Source of the DNA: JAOZPE01 sp964601275
GTDB lineage: Bacteria > Krumholzibacteriota > Krumholzibacteriia > JAJRXK01
Assembly (NCBI GenBank): GCA_964601275.1
Contig: CAZRMV010000002.1
Span: 372,001 to 436,000 of the forward strand
Direction of reading: 5' to 3'
DNA length: 64,000 nt
Shown: positions 52,430 through 61,463 of the stretch, in pieces
Position numbering within the stretch: the first letter of the stretch is position 1
How the letters are laid out: every line of letters starts with the position of its first letter
Notes under the pieces: generated by a model
Told to the model about the DNA's origin: nothing
Database searches by the model: none
What the model saw: the letters and a program-made list of their open reading frames with translations, nothing else
Position numbers and translations under genes: made by a program

Positions 52430-53752
52430 ATGACCAAGCGCGAGATCCTCGCCCAACTCAAGAAGAACAAGGTCCGTTTCCTCCGCCTGATCTTCACCGA
52501 CATCATGGGGGCGATCAAGAACGTGGAGGTTCCCCAGAGCCAGTTCGAGAAGGCGATCGACGGAGAGATCCTCTTCGACGGCTCGTCGATCGAGGGATTC
52601 AGCCGCATCGAGGAGAGCGACATGCTCCTCAACCCCGACTTCAAGAGCTTCGTCATCTTCCCCTGGAGCGACGAGCGGGGAGCCCGGGCGGGGGTGATCT
52701 GTGATATCCACAATCCCGACGGCTCTCCCTTCGAGGGATGCCCCCGCTTGGCGTTGAAACGGGTGGCCAAGAAGGCGAAGAGTCTCGGTTACGAGATGAT
52801 GTGCGGTCCCGAACTCGAGTTCTTCCTCTTCGAGCGGGACGAGGCCGGCAACCCCACCATCACCACCCACGACAGAGGAGGATACTTCGACCTCGCCCCG
52901 GTCGACCGTGGAGAGGGAGCGCGCCGGGACATGGTGAACGCCCTGGAGAAGATGGGTCTGGAGGTCGAGGCGGCCCACCACGAAGTGGCCCCGGGGCAAC
53001 ACGAGATCGACTTCAAGTACGCCGACGTGGTCACCACGGCGGACCGGGCCATGCTTTTCCGGCTGGTGGTCAAGAAGGTGGCCAACGACCACGATCTCCA
53101 CGCCACCTTCATGCCCAAGCCCATCTTCGGCTACAACGGCAACGGGATGCACGTCCACCAGAGCCTGTTCAAGCGGGGCAGGAACGCGTTCTTTGCGCCG
53201 CGGAAGCCGTACCAGTTGAGCGACGTGGCGAGACACTACATCGGAGGGGTGCTCCGGCATGCCCGGGCGATGTGCGCCATCACCAACCCCCTGGTGAATT
53301 CCTACAAGCGCCTCGTTCCGGGTTACGAGGCCCCGGTCAACGTGGCCTGGTCCGAGCGGAACCGTTCGCCGCTCTGCCGGGTGCCGGAGCGGCGGGGCGT
53401 AGGAACGCGGGTGGAACTGCGCATGGCCGATCCGAGCTGCAATCCCTACCTCGCCTTCGCGCTCATGCTGGCCAGCGGCCTGGACGGCCTGGAGAACGGG
53501 ATCGATCCCGGGGAACCGGTGAACCGCAACATCTTCACCATGAGTCAGCGGGAGAAGCGGCGGCTGAAGATCGAGCAGCTTCCCGCCGACCTGGACGAGG
53601 CGCTGGGATTCCTCCGCAAGGACCCGGTGCTGCAGGAAGCGCTCGGCCCACACATCTTCGAGCACTTCCTCGAGGCCAAGGAGCTGGAGTGGCGCGAGTT
53701 CATCAGCCGGGTCCACGGTTGGGAGCTCGATCGCTACCTGGCCGCGTACTAG
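52430..53752 (+). CDS. glnA: Glutamine synthetase, type GSI-alpha
   Basis: 440 residues; AGGAG 7 bases before the ATG. It forms glutamine from glutamate, ammonia and ATP. The length and features match the GSI-alpha class: no adenylylation-tyrosine loop of GSI-beta, and the Arg62-equivalent in SSIEGFSRIEESDMLL that gives feedback inhibition in Bacillus. Active-site blocks are GPELEFFLF, HHEVAPGQHEIDFKYAD, FGYNGNGMHVHQS (ATP site), NPLVNSYKRLVPGYEAPVN (Glu flap) and ELRMADPSCNPYLAFA. It probably lies under the control region and hairpin upstream. No nitrogen-regulator gene is nearby. Confidence 0.97.
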   Translation: MTKREILAQLKKNKVRFLRLIFTDIMGAIKNVEVPQSQFEKAIDGEILFDGSSIEGFSRIEESDMLLNPDFKSFVIFPWSDERGARAGVICDIHNPDGSPFEGCPRLALKRVAKKAKSLGYEMMCGPELEFFLFERDEAGNPTITTHDRGGYFDLAPVDRGEGARRDMVNALEKMGLEVEAAHHEVAPGQHEIDFKYADVVTTADRAMLFRLVVKKVANDHDLHATFMPKPIFGYNGNGMHVHQSLFKRGRNAFFAPRKPYQLSDVARHYIGGVLRHARAMCAITNPLVNSYKRLVPGYEAPVNVAWSERNRSPLCRVPERRGVGTRVELRMADPSCNPYLAFALMLASGLDGLENGIDPGEPVNRNIFTMSQREKRRLKIEQLPADLDEALGFLRKDPVLQEALGPHIFEHFLEAKELEWREFISRVHGWELDRYLAAY

Positions 53753-53855
53753 CTTCTTCCCGCCCGCCGCGGGGAGATCGCTTCCGGGAGTGGACGATCG
53801 GGGCCGGCGCGCGTATGGTAACAACGCCAACCGGCCCCGCGCCCGGGAGCGATCC

Positions 53856-54782
53856 ATGTCGACGCGATTCATCTTGGTGGATGTCTTCACCGACCGACCT
53901 TTCGGCGGAAACCAGCTCGCGGTCTTTCCCGAAGCCGACGACATCGCGCCGTCCGAGATGCAGCAGATCGCCCGCGAGCTGAATCTGCCCGAGACCACCT
54001 TCGTGCTGCCTCCCCGACAGAGCGGATCCCTCCGTTCGCTGCGGATCTTCACCCCGGAAGCCGAGGTCCCCTTCGCCGGGCATCCGATCGTGGGCACCAT
54101 CTTCGCGATGGACTACGAGGGAACGCTGCGTGGGGGGGAGGAGGTGGTGGTCCTGGACCTGGAGGCCACCGCGGTTCCGGTCCGGCTGTACCGCAAGCCG
54201 GAAAGCGGCGCGCTGGACCGGGTGGTCATGACCCAGCAGAAACCGGTGTTCCTGGGCCAGTTCCACCACCAGGACTGCGTGGCCGAGTCGCTGGGGCTTT
54301 CGGTTTCCGACCTGGCCATCACCGGCCTTCCCTGCGAGGTGGTCAGCACCGGCCTGCCCGTCCATATCGTGCCGGTGGGCAGCCTCGAGATCATCCAGCG
54401 CATCCGGCTGAATCCGGAAAAGCTGGCCGAGATCCAGCACACCCTCGGCTTCAGCGATCTGTTCGTCTTCACCTTCGAGACAGAAGACCCCGAGGCGCTG
54501 GTGCACTGCCGGATGTTCGCGCCTTCCTACGGCATCCCCGAGGATCCGGCGAGCGGAGGAGCCAGCGGGGCCCTGGGCGCCTACCTCGTGAAGCACCGGG
54601 CGGTCCAGCTCGAGCCGGTCATCCGGCTCTTCACCGAACAGGGCCTGGAGATGAATCGGCCCGGGCGCGTCCTGGTGGAGATCGAGACCCAGGGCAGCTC
54701 GATCACCGCGGTGCGCGTGGGGGGCGTGGCGGTGGTGGTGGGCGAGGGGCGCATCCATCCTTCCGTCCTGGTTGGAAGCTGA
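53856..54782 (+). CDS. PhzF-family isomerase
   Basis: 308 residues; GGGAG 5 bases before the ATG at 53856. DVFTDRPFGGNQLAVF, the catalytic-Glu segment ELNLPETTFVL, EVPFAGHPIVGTIF and EDPASGGASGALGAYL make up the diaminopimelate-epimerase-like PhzF fold. PhzF isomerises a dihydroanthranilate in phenazine synthesis, but most members have other, unknown substrates. No phenazine genes are present. It lies 103 bases after glnA and 7 bases before the NfeD-protease gene, which may be on the same transcript. Confidence 0.93.
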   Translation: MSTRFILVDVFTDRPFGGNQLAVFPEADDIAPSEMQQIARELNLPETTFVLPPRQSGSLRSLRIFTPEAEVPFAGHPIVGTIFAMDYEGTLRGGEEVVVLDLEATAVPVRLYRKPESGALDRVVMTQQKPVFLGQFHHQDCVAESLGLSVSDLAITGLPCEVVSTGLPVHIVPVGSLEIIQRIRLNPEKLAEIQHTLGFSDLFVFTFETEDPEALVHCRMFAPSYGIPEDPASGGASGALGAYLVKHRAVQLEPVIRLFTEQGLEMNRPGRVLVEIETQGSSITAVRVGGVAVVVGEGRIHPSVLVGS

Positions 54783-54789
54783 GGGAGCC

Positions 54790-56169
54790 ATGGTCCACTT
54801 CGACCCATCCACGTGCGGCCGGGGACTCTGCCGATGGCTCGTAACGCTGTTCTGGTTGCTGCCGATCGCCGGAGGGTGGGCAACTTCCCGGACGTGGGCC
54901 GAGGAAGGGACCCCGTCGACCGGGCCGGTGTGGGTTCTTCCGTACGAGGGCGCGATCACCCCGGTCGCGGCGAGCTACCTGGTCGAGGGCATCGAGGCCG
55001 CCGAGGTGGCGGGCGCCCAGTGCGTGGTGATCGAGCTGGACACGCCCGGAGGTCTGGACACCTCGATGCGGCAGATCGTGAAGAAGGAGATGGAGTCCTC
55101 CATCCCGGTGGTCGTGTACGTGGCGCCCTCGGGCAGCCGGGCGGCCAGCGCGGGGGTGTTCATCACCATGGCCGCTCACGTGGCCGCGATGGCGCCGGGC
55201 ACCAACATCGGGTCGGCCAGCCCGGTGAATCTCGGGGGAGGCGGGATGGACAGCACGATGACCCGCAAGGTGACCCACGACGCCGCCGCCTACCTGGTTT
55301 CCATCGCGGAAGAACGGGGACGCAACCAGGACCTCGCCCGGCGGTTCGTGGAGAAGGCGCACAATCTCACCGCCACCGAGGCCCTCGACGGGAAGGTCAT
55401 CGACCTGATCGCGGGCAGCCGGGACGAGCTGTTGAAGAAGCTGGAGGGCCGGGAGGTGGCGCTGGGCGGACGACGGGTGGTTCTCCACACCGGCGCGGCG
55501 GAACTCGTGGTGCAACCCATGAACGGCCGGCAACGTCTTCTCAAGTACCTGGCCGACCCGAGTGTCGCCTACATCCTCATGCTGCTGGGGATCTACGGCC
55601 TCTTCTTCGAGCTGAGCAATCCCGGCAGCCTCATTCCCGGCATCCTGGGAGGGATCTCACTGCTTCTGGCCTTGTTCGCATTCCAGAGCTTGCCGGTCAA
55701 CTACGCGGGGGTGGCGCTGATCCTCTTGGGGGTTGTACTGCTCATCCTGGAGGTGAAGGTGACCAGCTACGGAGCGCTGACCATCGGGGGCCTGATCGCC
55801 ATGGTCCTGGGCTCGCTCATGCTGTTCGATTCATCCCAGGAATGGTCCCGCCTGAGCCTGCGGGTGATGATCCCGGGCCTGGCGGTGTTCGCGGGCTTTC
55901 TGGTGCTGTGCGCCTGGCTGGTGGTCCGGGCACAAAAGCGTCCCCCGGTGACCGGCCCCCAGGCCCTGGTGGGGGAGAGAGGAAGGGTGATCGACGAGAT
56001 CCCCGGAGGCACCACCCCGGGGAAGGTCGTCTTCCACGGCGAGGTGTGGGACGCGGTGTCCGAGCGGACGGTCGAGGAAGGACAGCGGGTCGAGGTGGTC
56101 GGCATCGAAGGCCGCACGGCCCGGGTCGCGCCCCTGGAGAATCGGGAATCCCTGGACAAGGAGGAATGA
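54790..56169 (+). CDS. NfeD-type membrane serine protease (ClpP-class N-terminal, OB C-terminal)
   Basis: 459 residues; GAGGGAG precedes the ATG. A signal/anchor (residues 12-37) is followed by a ClpP/crotonase-like protease of about 220 residues with nucleophile Ser in APSGSRAASAGVFI and a likely Lys partner in MTRKVTHDAAAYL. Four membrane spans come next (about 265-390: VAYILMLLGIYGLFFEL ...), then a C-terminal OB-fold NfeD domain (GERGRVIDEIPGG, VEVVGIEGRTARV). Such proteins cut stomatin-like partners in the membrane, and the slipin gene follows 1 base after the stop, as expected. Confidence 0.94.
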   Translation: MVHFDPSTCGRGLCRWLVTLFWLLPIAGGWATSRTWAEEGTPSTGPVWVLPYEGAITPVAASYLVEGIEAAEVAGAQCVVIELDTPGGLDTSMRQIVKKEMESSIPVVVYVAPSGSRAASAGVFITMAAHVAAMAPGTNIGSASPVNLGGGGMDSTMTRKVTHDAAAYLVSIAEERGRNQDLARRFVEKAHNLTATEALDGKVIDLIAGSRDELLKKLEGREVALGGRRVVLHTGAAELVVQPMNGRQRLLKYLADPSVAYILMLLGIYGLFFELSNPGSLIPGILGGISLLLALFAFQSLPVNYAGVALILLGVVLLILEVKVTSYGALTIGGLIAMVLGSLMLFDSSQEWSRLSLRVMIPGLAVFAGFLVLCAWLVVRAQKRPPVTGPQALVGERGRVIDEIPGGTTPGKVVFHGEVWDAVSERTVEEGQRVEVVGIEGRTARVAPLENRESLDKEE

Positions 56170-56170
56170 C

Positions 56171-56935
56171 ATGCCGCTGGCTGCCCCCATGGGCGTGGTG
56201 ATCGTGCTGGTCCTGTTCATCGTGGCGAATTCGATCCGGATCCTGCGGGAATACGAACGCGGGGTGGTCTTCCGCCTGGGTCGCTACGTGGGAACCCGCG
56301 GTCCCGGGCTGATCATCCTGGTGCCGTTCATCGAGCGGATGGTGAAGACCAGCCTGCGCACGGTCGCGATGGACGTGCCGCCGCAGGACATCATCACCCG
56401 GGACAACGTTTCGGTGAAGGTGAACGCGGTGCTCTACTTCCGGGTGATGGAACCCCACAAGGCGGTGATCGAGGTCGAGGACTACCTCTTCGCCACCAGC
56501 CAACTGGCGCAGACCACGGTGCGGAGCGTGCTCGGCCAGGCCGAGCTCGACCACCTGCTCGCCGAGCGCGAACATCTCAACATGAAGATCCAGGAGATCC
56601 TCGACGAGGGCACCGACCCCTGGGGCATCAAGGTGGCCACCGTCGAGATGAAGGACGTCGACCTGCCGGTGGAGATGAAGCGGGCGATGGCCAAGCAGGC
56701 CGAGGCGGAACGCGAGCGGCGGGCCAAGGTCATCCACGCCGAGGGCGAGTACCAGGCGAGCGAGCGCCTGGCCCAGGCGGCTCGCCGGATCGAGCCCCAC
56801 CCGGTGGCCCTGCAGCTCCGCTACCTGCAGGCTTTGACCGAGGTGGCGGCCGAAAACAACTCGACCACCCTCTTCCCCTTGCCCGTCGATCTCTTCCGCC
56901 CCTTCTTGGAACAGAAGAAGGCGGAATCGGAATAG
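56171..56935 (+). CDS. Slipin (stomatin/SPFH-domain protein)
   Basis: 254 residues, one base after the NfeD-protease stop. An N-terminal membrane hairpin (GVVIVLVLFIVANSIRIL) is followed by the SPFH/band-7 domain: EYERGVVFRLGRYVGTRGPG, VDVPPQDIITRDNVSVKVNAV-type stretch and YLFATSQLAQTTVRSVLG. A coiled-coil segment (MAKQAEAERERRAKVIHAEGEYQAS) leads to oligomerisation. Slipins form membrane microdomain scaffolds and are cleaved by NfeD partners. Only the pair itself supports the functional link here. Confidence 0.95.
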   Translation: MPLAAPMGVVIVLVLFIVANSIRILREYERGVVFRLGRYVGTRGPGLIILVPFIERMVKTSLRTVAMDVPPQDIITRDNVSVKVNAVLYFRVMEPHKAVIEVEDYLFATSQLAQTTVRSVLGQAELDHLLAEREHLNMKIQEILDEGTDPWGIKVATVEMKDVDLPVEMKRAMAKQAEAERERRAKVIHAEGEYQASERLAQAARRIEPHPVALQLRYLQALTEVAAENNSTTLFPLPVDLFRPFLEQKKAESE

Positions 56936-56973
56936 AATCTTCCGCCGGCGATCCACGCTCTGGGAGGTACAAC

Positions 56974-57687
56974 GTGTTGCGTCGCAAGATCCTCGGGTCG
57001 AGAACCATCGGCGGTCCGCTGTCGGCCGGCTTGCTCCTGGCCGCTCTCCTCCTGGTCCCGGGATCGGCGGCTGCAGTGCAGCGTCCTTTCCACCTGACCG
57101 TGTTCGGGGGATTGTCCGCCGGCGGCACGCTGTATACCGCCTCGACCACCCAGGCCGACCACATCTGGACCTCACCGCTCGGCGAGCAATTCGGTGGGGA
57201 GCGGGTGAAGACCAGCCTGAACGAGGACCTCGCCTTCGGACTTCGGCTGGGGAAGGGCTTCGCCGACCGCTTCGCCTGGAACCTGTCGGTGGCCTTCACC
57301 GGCATGGGCATCACCGCCGATGTGCTGACCGCCGCGCGCAATGCCGATTCCTACCGCTGGGACAACGTCAACGCGACCTTCCTCGACCTGGCGGTGACCT
57401 GGGACTGGTCGAGGGAGAAGAACTCGCCCTATTTCCTCGCGGGAATCGGCTACGCCAATCTCTCCTTCGAGGACCGGGCGAACCCGGCATTCGATCTCGA
57501 CCAGAACGGCATCGAGTACGTGCTGGGCGGGGGCATGCGGTGGAACATCCTCCAGGTGGAGGCCCGCGATCACCTGGTCCCGACCGATTTCGGCCCGGAA
57601 GAGGCGCGGCTCGCAGTGGAGAAGTTCGACGGGAAGGACCTGGTCCAGTTCTGGGAGATCAGCCTGGGCGTAGTCCTGGAATTCTAG
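56974..57687 (+). CDS. Outer-membrane beta-barrel-like protein
   Basis: 237 residues; GTG start with GGGAGG 6 bases upstream. A signal peptide (GLLLAALLLVPGSAAA, cut near residue 34) is followed by alternating polar/aromatic beta-strands ending in a terminal phenylalanine (SLGVVLEF), which fits recognition by the BAM machine. Segments FGLRLGKGFADRFAWNLSV, YFLAGIGYANLSF and YVLGGGMRWNILQ alternate as in small eight-stranded barrels of the OmpW/OmpA-like class. The function is unknown. Its end overlaps the convergent ABC gene by 4 bases. Confidence 0.78.
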   Translation: MLRRKILGSRTIGGPLSAGLLLAALLLVPGSAAAVQRPFHLTVFGGLSAGGTLYTASTTQADHIWTSPLGEQFGGERVKTSLNEDLAFGLRLGKGFADRFAWNLSVAFTGMGITADVLTAARNADSYRWDNVNATFLDLAVTWDWSREKNSPYFLAGIGYANLSFEDRANPAFDLDQNGIEYVLGGGMRWNILQVEARDHLVPTDFGPEEARLAVEKFDGKDLVQFWEISLGVVLEF

Positions 57688-59558
57688 CAGGGGTCTTGGG
57701 GCCGCTCCGTCTCCTTCGACCCTTCGGTCGCCCGGCGGGACCCGTTCTCCCGCATCTGGATCTCGACCAACCGGCGGTAGATGCCGTCGGGCCGGGCGAT
57801 CAACTCGCGGTGGCTTCCCTCCTCGACCAATCGTCCCCGGTGCAGCACCAGGATGCGATCGGCCGAACGCACCGTGGACAGGCGGTGCGCGATGACCAGG
57901 GAAGTGCGCCCCCGCAACAGCACCTCGATGGCCCGTTGGATCCTCGCCTCGGTCGCCGCGTCCACGCTGGCGGTGGCCTCGTCCAGGACGAGGATGGGAG
58001 GGTCGTGGGCCAGGGCCCGGGCGAAGCCCACCAGTTGGCGCTCGCCGGTGGAGATGCGTCCGCCGCCCTCGCCGAGGGAACCCTGCCCACCCTCAGGTAG
58101 ATTCTCAACCAATTTTTGCAACCCGATGCGCGTGATGGCATTCTGGAGCTTCTCAGGGTCGAAGTCGGGACGCCAGAGGGTGAGATTCTCGCGGATGTTG
58201 CCGGCGAACAGCCGGGGATCCTGGAGCACGACTCCGACCTGCTCGCGCAGGCATCGGGGATCCCAGTCGCGCACGTCCACCCCGTCGACGAGGACCCGCC
58301 CGGAGCTGACCTCGTAGAAGCGGGTCAAGAGCGAGATGATGGTGGTCTTTCCCGCCCCGGTCGAACCGACCAGGGCCACCCGTTCCCCGGGCTCGATGAC
58401 GAAGTCGAGACCGCGCAGGACCTCGTTGCCCCCGTCGTAGGAGAAGTGCACATCCTGGAACTCGATGCGCCCGGCGGCGCGCTCCACCCGGTGGGGCGAG
58501 GGAGGGATGAGGATGGTGGGCCGGGTGTCGAGCAACTGGAAGAGACGTTCGCCGGCGGCCATCGAGCCCTGCAGGATGTTGAACTTCTCGCTGAGATCGC
58601 TGATGGGCCGGTAGAAGCGCTGGGCGTACTGGACGAAAGCCACCAGTGTTCCCAGGCTCACCGTCGTGGCGGCCACCATTCCACTTCCCGTCCACAGCAG
58701 CAGGGCGACCGCGGCGGTCGAGAGCACCTCGACCGCGGGGAAGAAGACCGCGAACGCGGCAACCGTTTCCAAGTGCGCCCGCATGTGCTCGTCGTTGAGG
58801 ACCTCGAAACGCTCGAGCCGGCGCTCCTGTTGCCCGAAGGTCTGGACCACCGGAAGTCCGGAGAGATGTTCCTGCAGGAAGCCGTTGATGCGCGCCACCC
58901 GCACCCGCACCCGCCGGAAGGCGCGCCGCACCCGGGTGCGGAAGATCATCGACAGCAAAAAGAGCGCGGGGATCACCGCGAAGGAGACCAGGGCAAGGCG
59001 CCAGTCCATCCACAGCATCACCGACATGATCGCAAGCAGGGTGAGCACGTCCATCGCGACGGTGACCACCCCGGAAGTGAAGAGCTCATTGAGCGCCTCC
59101 ACGTCGCTGGTGAGGCGGGTCATCAAACGCCCCACCGGCTGGCGGTCGAAGAACGCCATGTCCTGCCGCAGGAGGTGGCGGAAGAGTTGTCGGCGGAGAT
59201 CGTTCATCACCCGCTGTCCCGCGTCCTGCAGCAACAGCCCCTGCAGGAACGAGAAGAGTCCGGTCAAGAGCAGGGCGCCCAGGTAGAGCGCGGCCACCTC
59301 GGTCAACACCTGCAGGCGCGCGGGGTGGGCACCGGGCGCGCGCAGGGAGCGGTCGATGGCGACCTTGACCAGGTAGGGCCCGGCCACGCTGAGCATCGAG
59401 ACCGCGACGAGCAGCACCCCGGCCACCGCCACCTTCAGGCGGTAGGGTTTCAAGTAGGACAAGAGGCGCCGCAACAGGGCCCAGTCGAGATCGCGGGTCT
59501 CCTCCAGTTCGCGCTCGGTGGCGTCGGCGATGCGGCTCGGTGCGGTGGTCGTGCTCAT
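57684..59558 (-). CDS. ABC exporter half-transporter, canonical Walker B / degenerate signature
   Basis: 624 residues: six membrane spans (about 40-330), then a nucleotide-binding domain. Walker A is VGSTGAGKTTIISLL, and Walker B is LVLDEATASVD with the catalytic Glu. The signature reads GGGRISTGERQLVG instead of LSGGQ, so it is degenerate. The partner gene just upstream has a normal LSGGQ but Asp in place of the Walker-B Glu. That is the asymmetry of heterodimeric exporters of the TM287/288 and LmrCD type, with one working and one degenerate ATP site. ATG overlaps the partner stop. Cargo unknown. Confidence 0.95.
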   Translation of the reverse strand: MSTTTAPSRIADATERELEETRDLDWALLRRLLSYLKPYRLKVAVAGVLLVAVSMLSVAGPYLVKVAIDRSLRAPGAHPARLQVLTEVAALYLGALLLTGLFSFLQGLLLQDAGQRVMNDLRRQLFRHLLRQDMAFFDRQPVGRLMTRLTSDVEALNELFTSGVVTVAMDVLTLLAIMSVMLWMDWRLALVSFAVIPALFLLSMIFRTRVRRAFRRVRVRVARINGFLQEHLSGLPVVQTFGQQERRLERFEVLNDEHMRAHLETVAAFAVFFPAVEVLSTAAVALLLWTGSGMVAATTVSLGTLVAFVQYAQRFYRPISDLSEKFNILQGSMAAGERLFQLLDTRPTILIPPSPHRVERAAGRIEFQDVHFSYDGGNEVLRGLDFVIEPGERVALVGSTGAGKTTIISLLTRFYEVSSGRVLVDGVDVRDWDPRCLREQVGVVLQDPRLFAGNIRENLTLWRPDFDPEKLQNAITRIGLQKLVENLPEGGQGSLGEGGGRISTGERQLVGFARALAHDPPILVLDEATASVDAATEARIQRAIEVLLRGRTSLVIAHRLSTVRSADRILVLHRGRLVEEGSHRELIARPDGIYRRLVEIQMRENGSRRATEGSKETERPQDPC

Positions 59559-61294
59559 TGGATCGCGTCCAGCTCGGCGGCCGCGGCCTGTTGACGGAAG
59601 AGCGCGGCGTACTTGCCGCCGCGCGCCAGGAGTTCGTCGTGGGTTCCCGATTCCACCACCCGGCCGTCCTCGAGCACCACGATCTGGTCGGCTTCGCGCA
59701 CCCCCAGGAGGCGGTGGGTGACCAGCAGGACGGTGCGCTTCGACCAGGCCCGTCGCAATTCCTCCAGGAGTTCCGCCTCGGTCTCGTTGTCGACCGAGGA
59801 GAAGACATCGTCCAGGAGCAGCAGCGTGGGATCGCCGGCCAGCGCCCGCGCGATGCTCACCCGCTGTTTCTGGCCGCCCGAGAGGGTGACCCCGCGTTCA
59901 CCGACCAGGGTCTCCCAGCCCTCGGGGAAGGCGTCGCGTTCGCGTTCGAGCCGGCTGACCCGGGCGAGGCGTTCCAGTTCGGCGGCATCGCGCTCGGGGT
60001 GGGCGAAGAGGATGTTCTCCCGCAGGGTATCGCTGAACAGGAATCCGTCCTGCGGGGCGTAGCCGAGACCCTGGTGGAGATCGCGGAGACGGATCCGCCG
60101 CAGGTCGATCCCGTCGATGGTGATCTCGCCCTCGTAGTCGTCATATTGCCGGCTCAACAACCGCACAAGGGTGGTCTTGCCCGATCCGGTCTCCCCGACC
60201 ACCGCGGTCCACGATCCGGGCGGCAGCGAAAGGCTCACCCCATCGAGCGCGGGGCGGGAGGCGGAGGGATAGGTGAAACGCACTGCGCGCAGGAGCACGT
60301 GCCCCCGGCGTTCGGTCCAGGCCACCGCGTCCGGGGCGTCGTGGATCTCCACCGGGGCATCCAGCACCTTGCCCAGCCGATCGAGGCTGGCCAGGCCGCG
60401 CTGCCAGATGTTGATGGTGAAGCCCATGGCCATGGCGGGCCAGGTGAGCTGGGCGAGGTAGGCGAGGAAGGCGACGAGGGTGCCCACGCTGATCGCCTCG
60501 GAGAGCACCATCCTGCCCCCGAAGAAGAGGGTGATGGCGGTGGCCGAGCCGGCGATGAAGAGGACCAGGGGACGGATCGCCGCCTGAACCCGGATGAAGG
60601 AGAGATTCTTCCGGAGGTAATCCCCCGATTCCTCGTCGAAGCGTCCGGCCACCGCCTCCTCGCGCGCGTAGGCCTTGATGGGGCGGATCCCGGTCAACAG
60701 TTCCTGGGAGAGCGCCGACACCCGGCCGAAACTCTCCTGGACCCGGGAGAAGCGGGAGTGGACCGCCCGGCTTCCCCGCTGGACCACGATGCCGAGGACG
60801 GATAGCGGCAACAGGGCGATGAGGGTCAGGGGGGGCGAGAGCTTGAGCATCAGGAGGGTGGCGACGGTGGCGGTGAAGATGGTCTGCACCAGGTACATGA
60901 TTCCCGGGCCCAGGAGGGTCCGGACCGCGTTGATGTCGTTGGTGGCCAGGGCCATGACCTCGCCCACCGGGTGGGTGTCGTACCAGCGCGGAGAGAGCCG
61001 GAAGGCGTGGGCGGTGAAGTCCTGGCGCAGTTCCTTCTCGATGCGGCGGCTGGCTCCGATCATGGTGCGCCGCATGATGAACTTTCCGGCCCCGCCCACG
61101 GTGGTCACCGCCAGCATGACCAACGCGGCCCGGCGGGCCGCATCGACCTCGTGGGCCTGGAGCGCGTCGATGGCCCTCCGCAGGAACCAGGGGCCCATCA
61201 AGGTGAAGACCTCGCCGACCACGATGGCCGAGGCCCCCGCGATCAGGGCCCGGCGATGTCGCCCGAGGTAGGGAAAGAGCCTGTGGATACGCAT
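59555..61294 (-). CDS. ABC exporter half-transporter, degenerate Walker B / canonical signature
   Basis: 579 residues; six spans (about 15-300), then a nucleotide-binding domain. Walker A is VGETGSGKTTLVRLL and the signature LSGGQKQRVSIARAL is normal. Walker B is LLLLDDVFSSVDN, with Asp where the catalytic Glu should be. Together with the following gene this makes one canonical site (partner's Walker A/B plus this LSGGQ) and one degenerate site. The leader has no strong ribosome site; the ATG at 61294 is the frame's best start. It is divergent from the ParA-like gene, about 170 bases away. Confidence 0.95.
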   Translation of the reverse strand: MRIHRLFPYLGRHRRALIAGASAIVVGEVFTLMGPWFLRRAIDALQAHEVDAARRAALVMLAVTTVGGAGKFIMRRTMIGASRRIEKELRQDFTAHAFRLSPRWYDTHPVGEVMALATNDINAVRTLLGPGIMYLVQTIFTATVATLLMLKLSPPLTLIALLPLSVLGIVVQRGSRAVHSRFSRVQESFGRVSALSQELLTGIRPIKAYAREEAVAGRFDEESGDYLRKNLSFIRVQAAIRPLVLFIAGSATAITLFFGGRMVLSEAISVGTLVAFLAYLAQLTWPAMAMGFTINIWQRGLASLDRLGKVLDAPVEIHDAPDAVAWTERRGHVLLRAVRFTYPSASRPALDGVSLSLPPGSWTAVVGETGSGKTTLVRLLSRQYDDYEGEITIDGIDLRRIRLRDLHQGLGYAPQDGFLFSDTLRENILFAHPERDAAELERLARVSRLERERDAFPEGWETLVGERGVTLSGGQKQRVSIARALAGDPTLLLLDDVFSSVDNETEAELLEELRRAWSKRTVLLVTHRLLGVREADQIVVLEDGRVVESGTHDELLARGGKYAALFRQQAAAAELDAIQ

Positions 61295-61310
61295 CTTAGG
61301 CTATTTCTGG

Positions 61311-61355
61311 TTGCCATCCGGCTGGTTCGGGACTAGTCTAGGGCACGCTGTGCCC
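61311..61355 (+). promoter_or_regulatory. Promoter and operator-like repeat of the ParA-like gene
   Basis: TTGCCA (61311-61316), 17 bases, TAGTCT (61334-61339). Directly after the -10 box lies GGGCAC-GCT-GTGCCC (61341-61355), a perfect 6-base inverted repeat at the expected start point, which suggests repressor control. Confidence 0.5.
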
Positions 61356-61463
61356 GCCGAGGGGCCGCCAACTGCTTTCTTCTCAAGCCGTTTCGCGCCG
61401 CCAGGTCTGGAAATTCCCGAGACCGGGGTCCGGGCCTTCCCGCGGTGCGCGGAGGATCAGGGT

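Noticed and set aside
53856..54782. A phenazine biosynthesis cluster.
   Set aside because: Only a single PhzF-family gene; no phzA/B/D/E/G neighbours.
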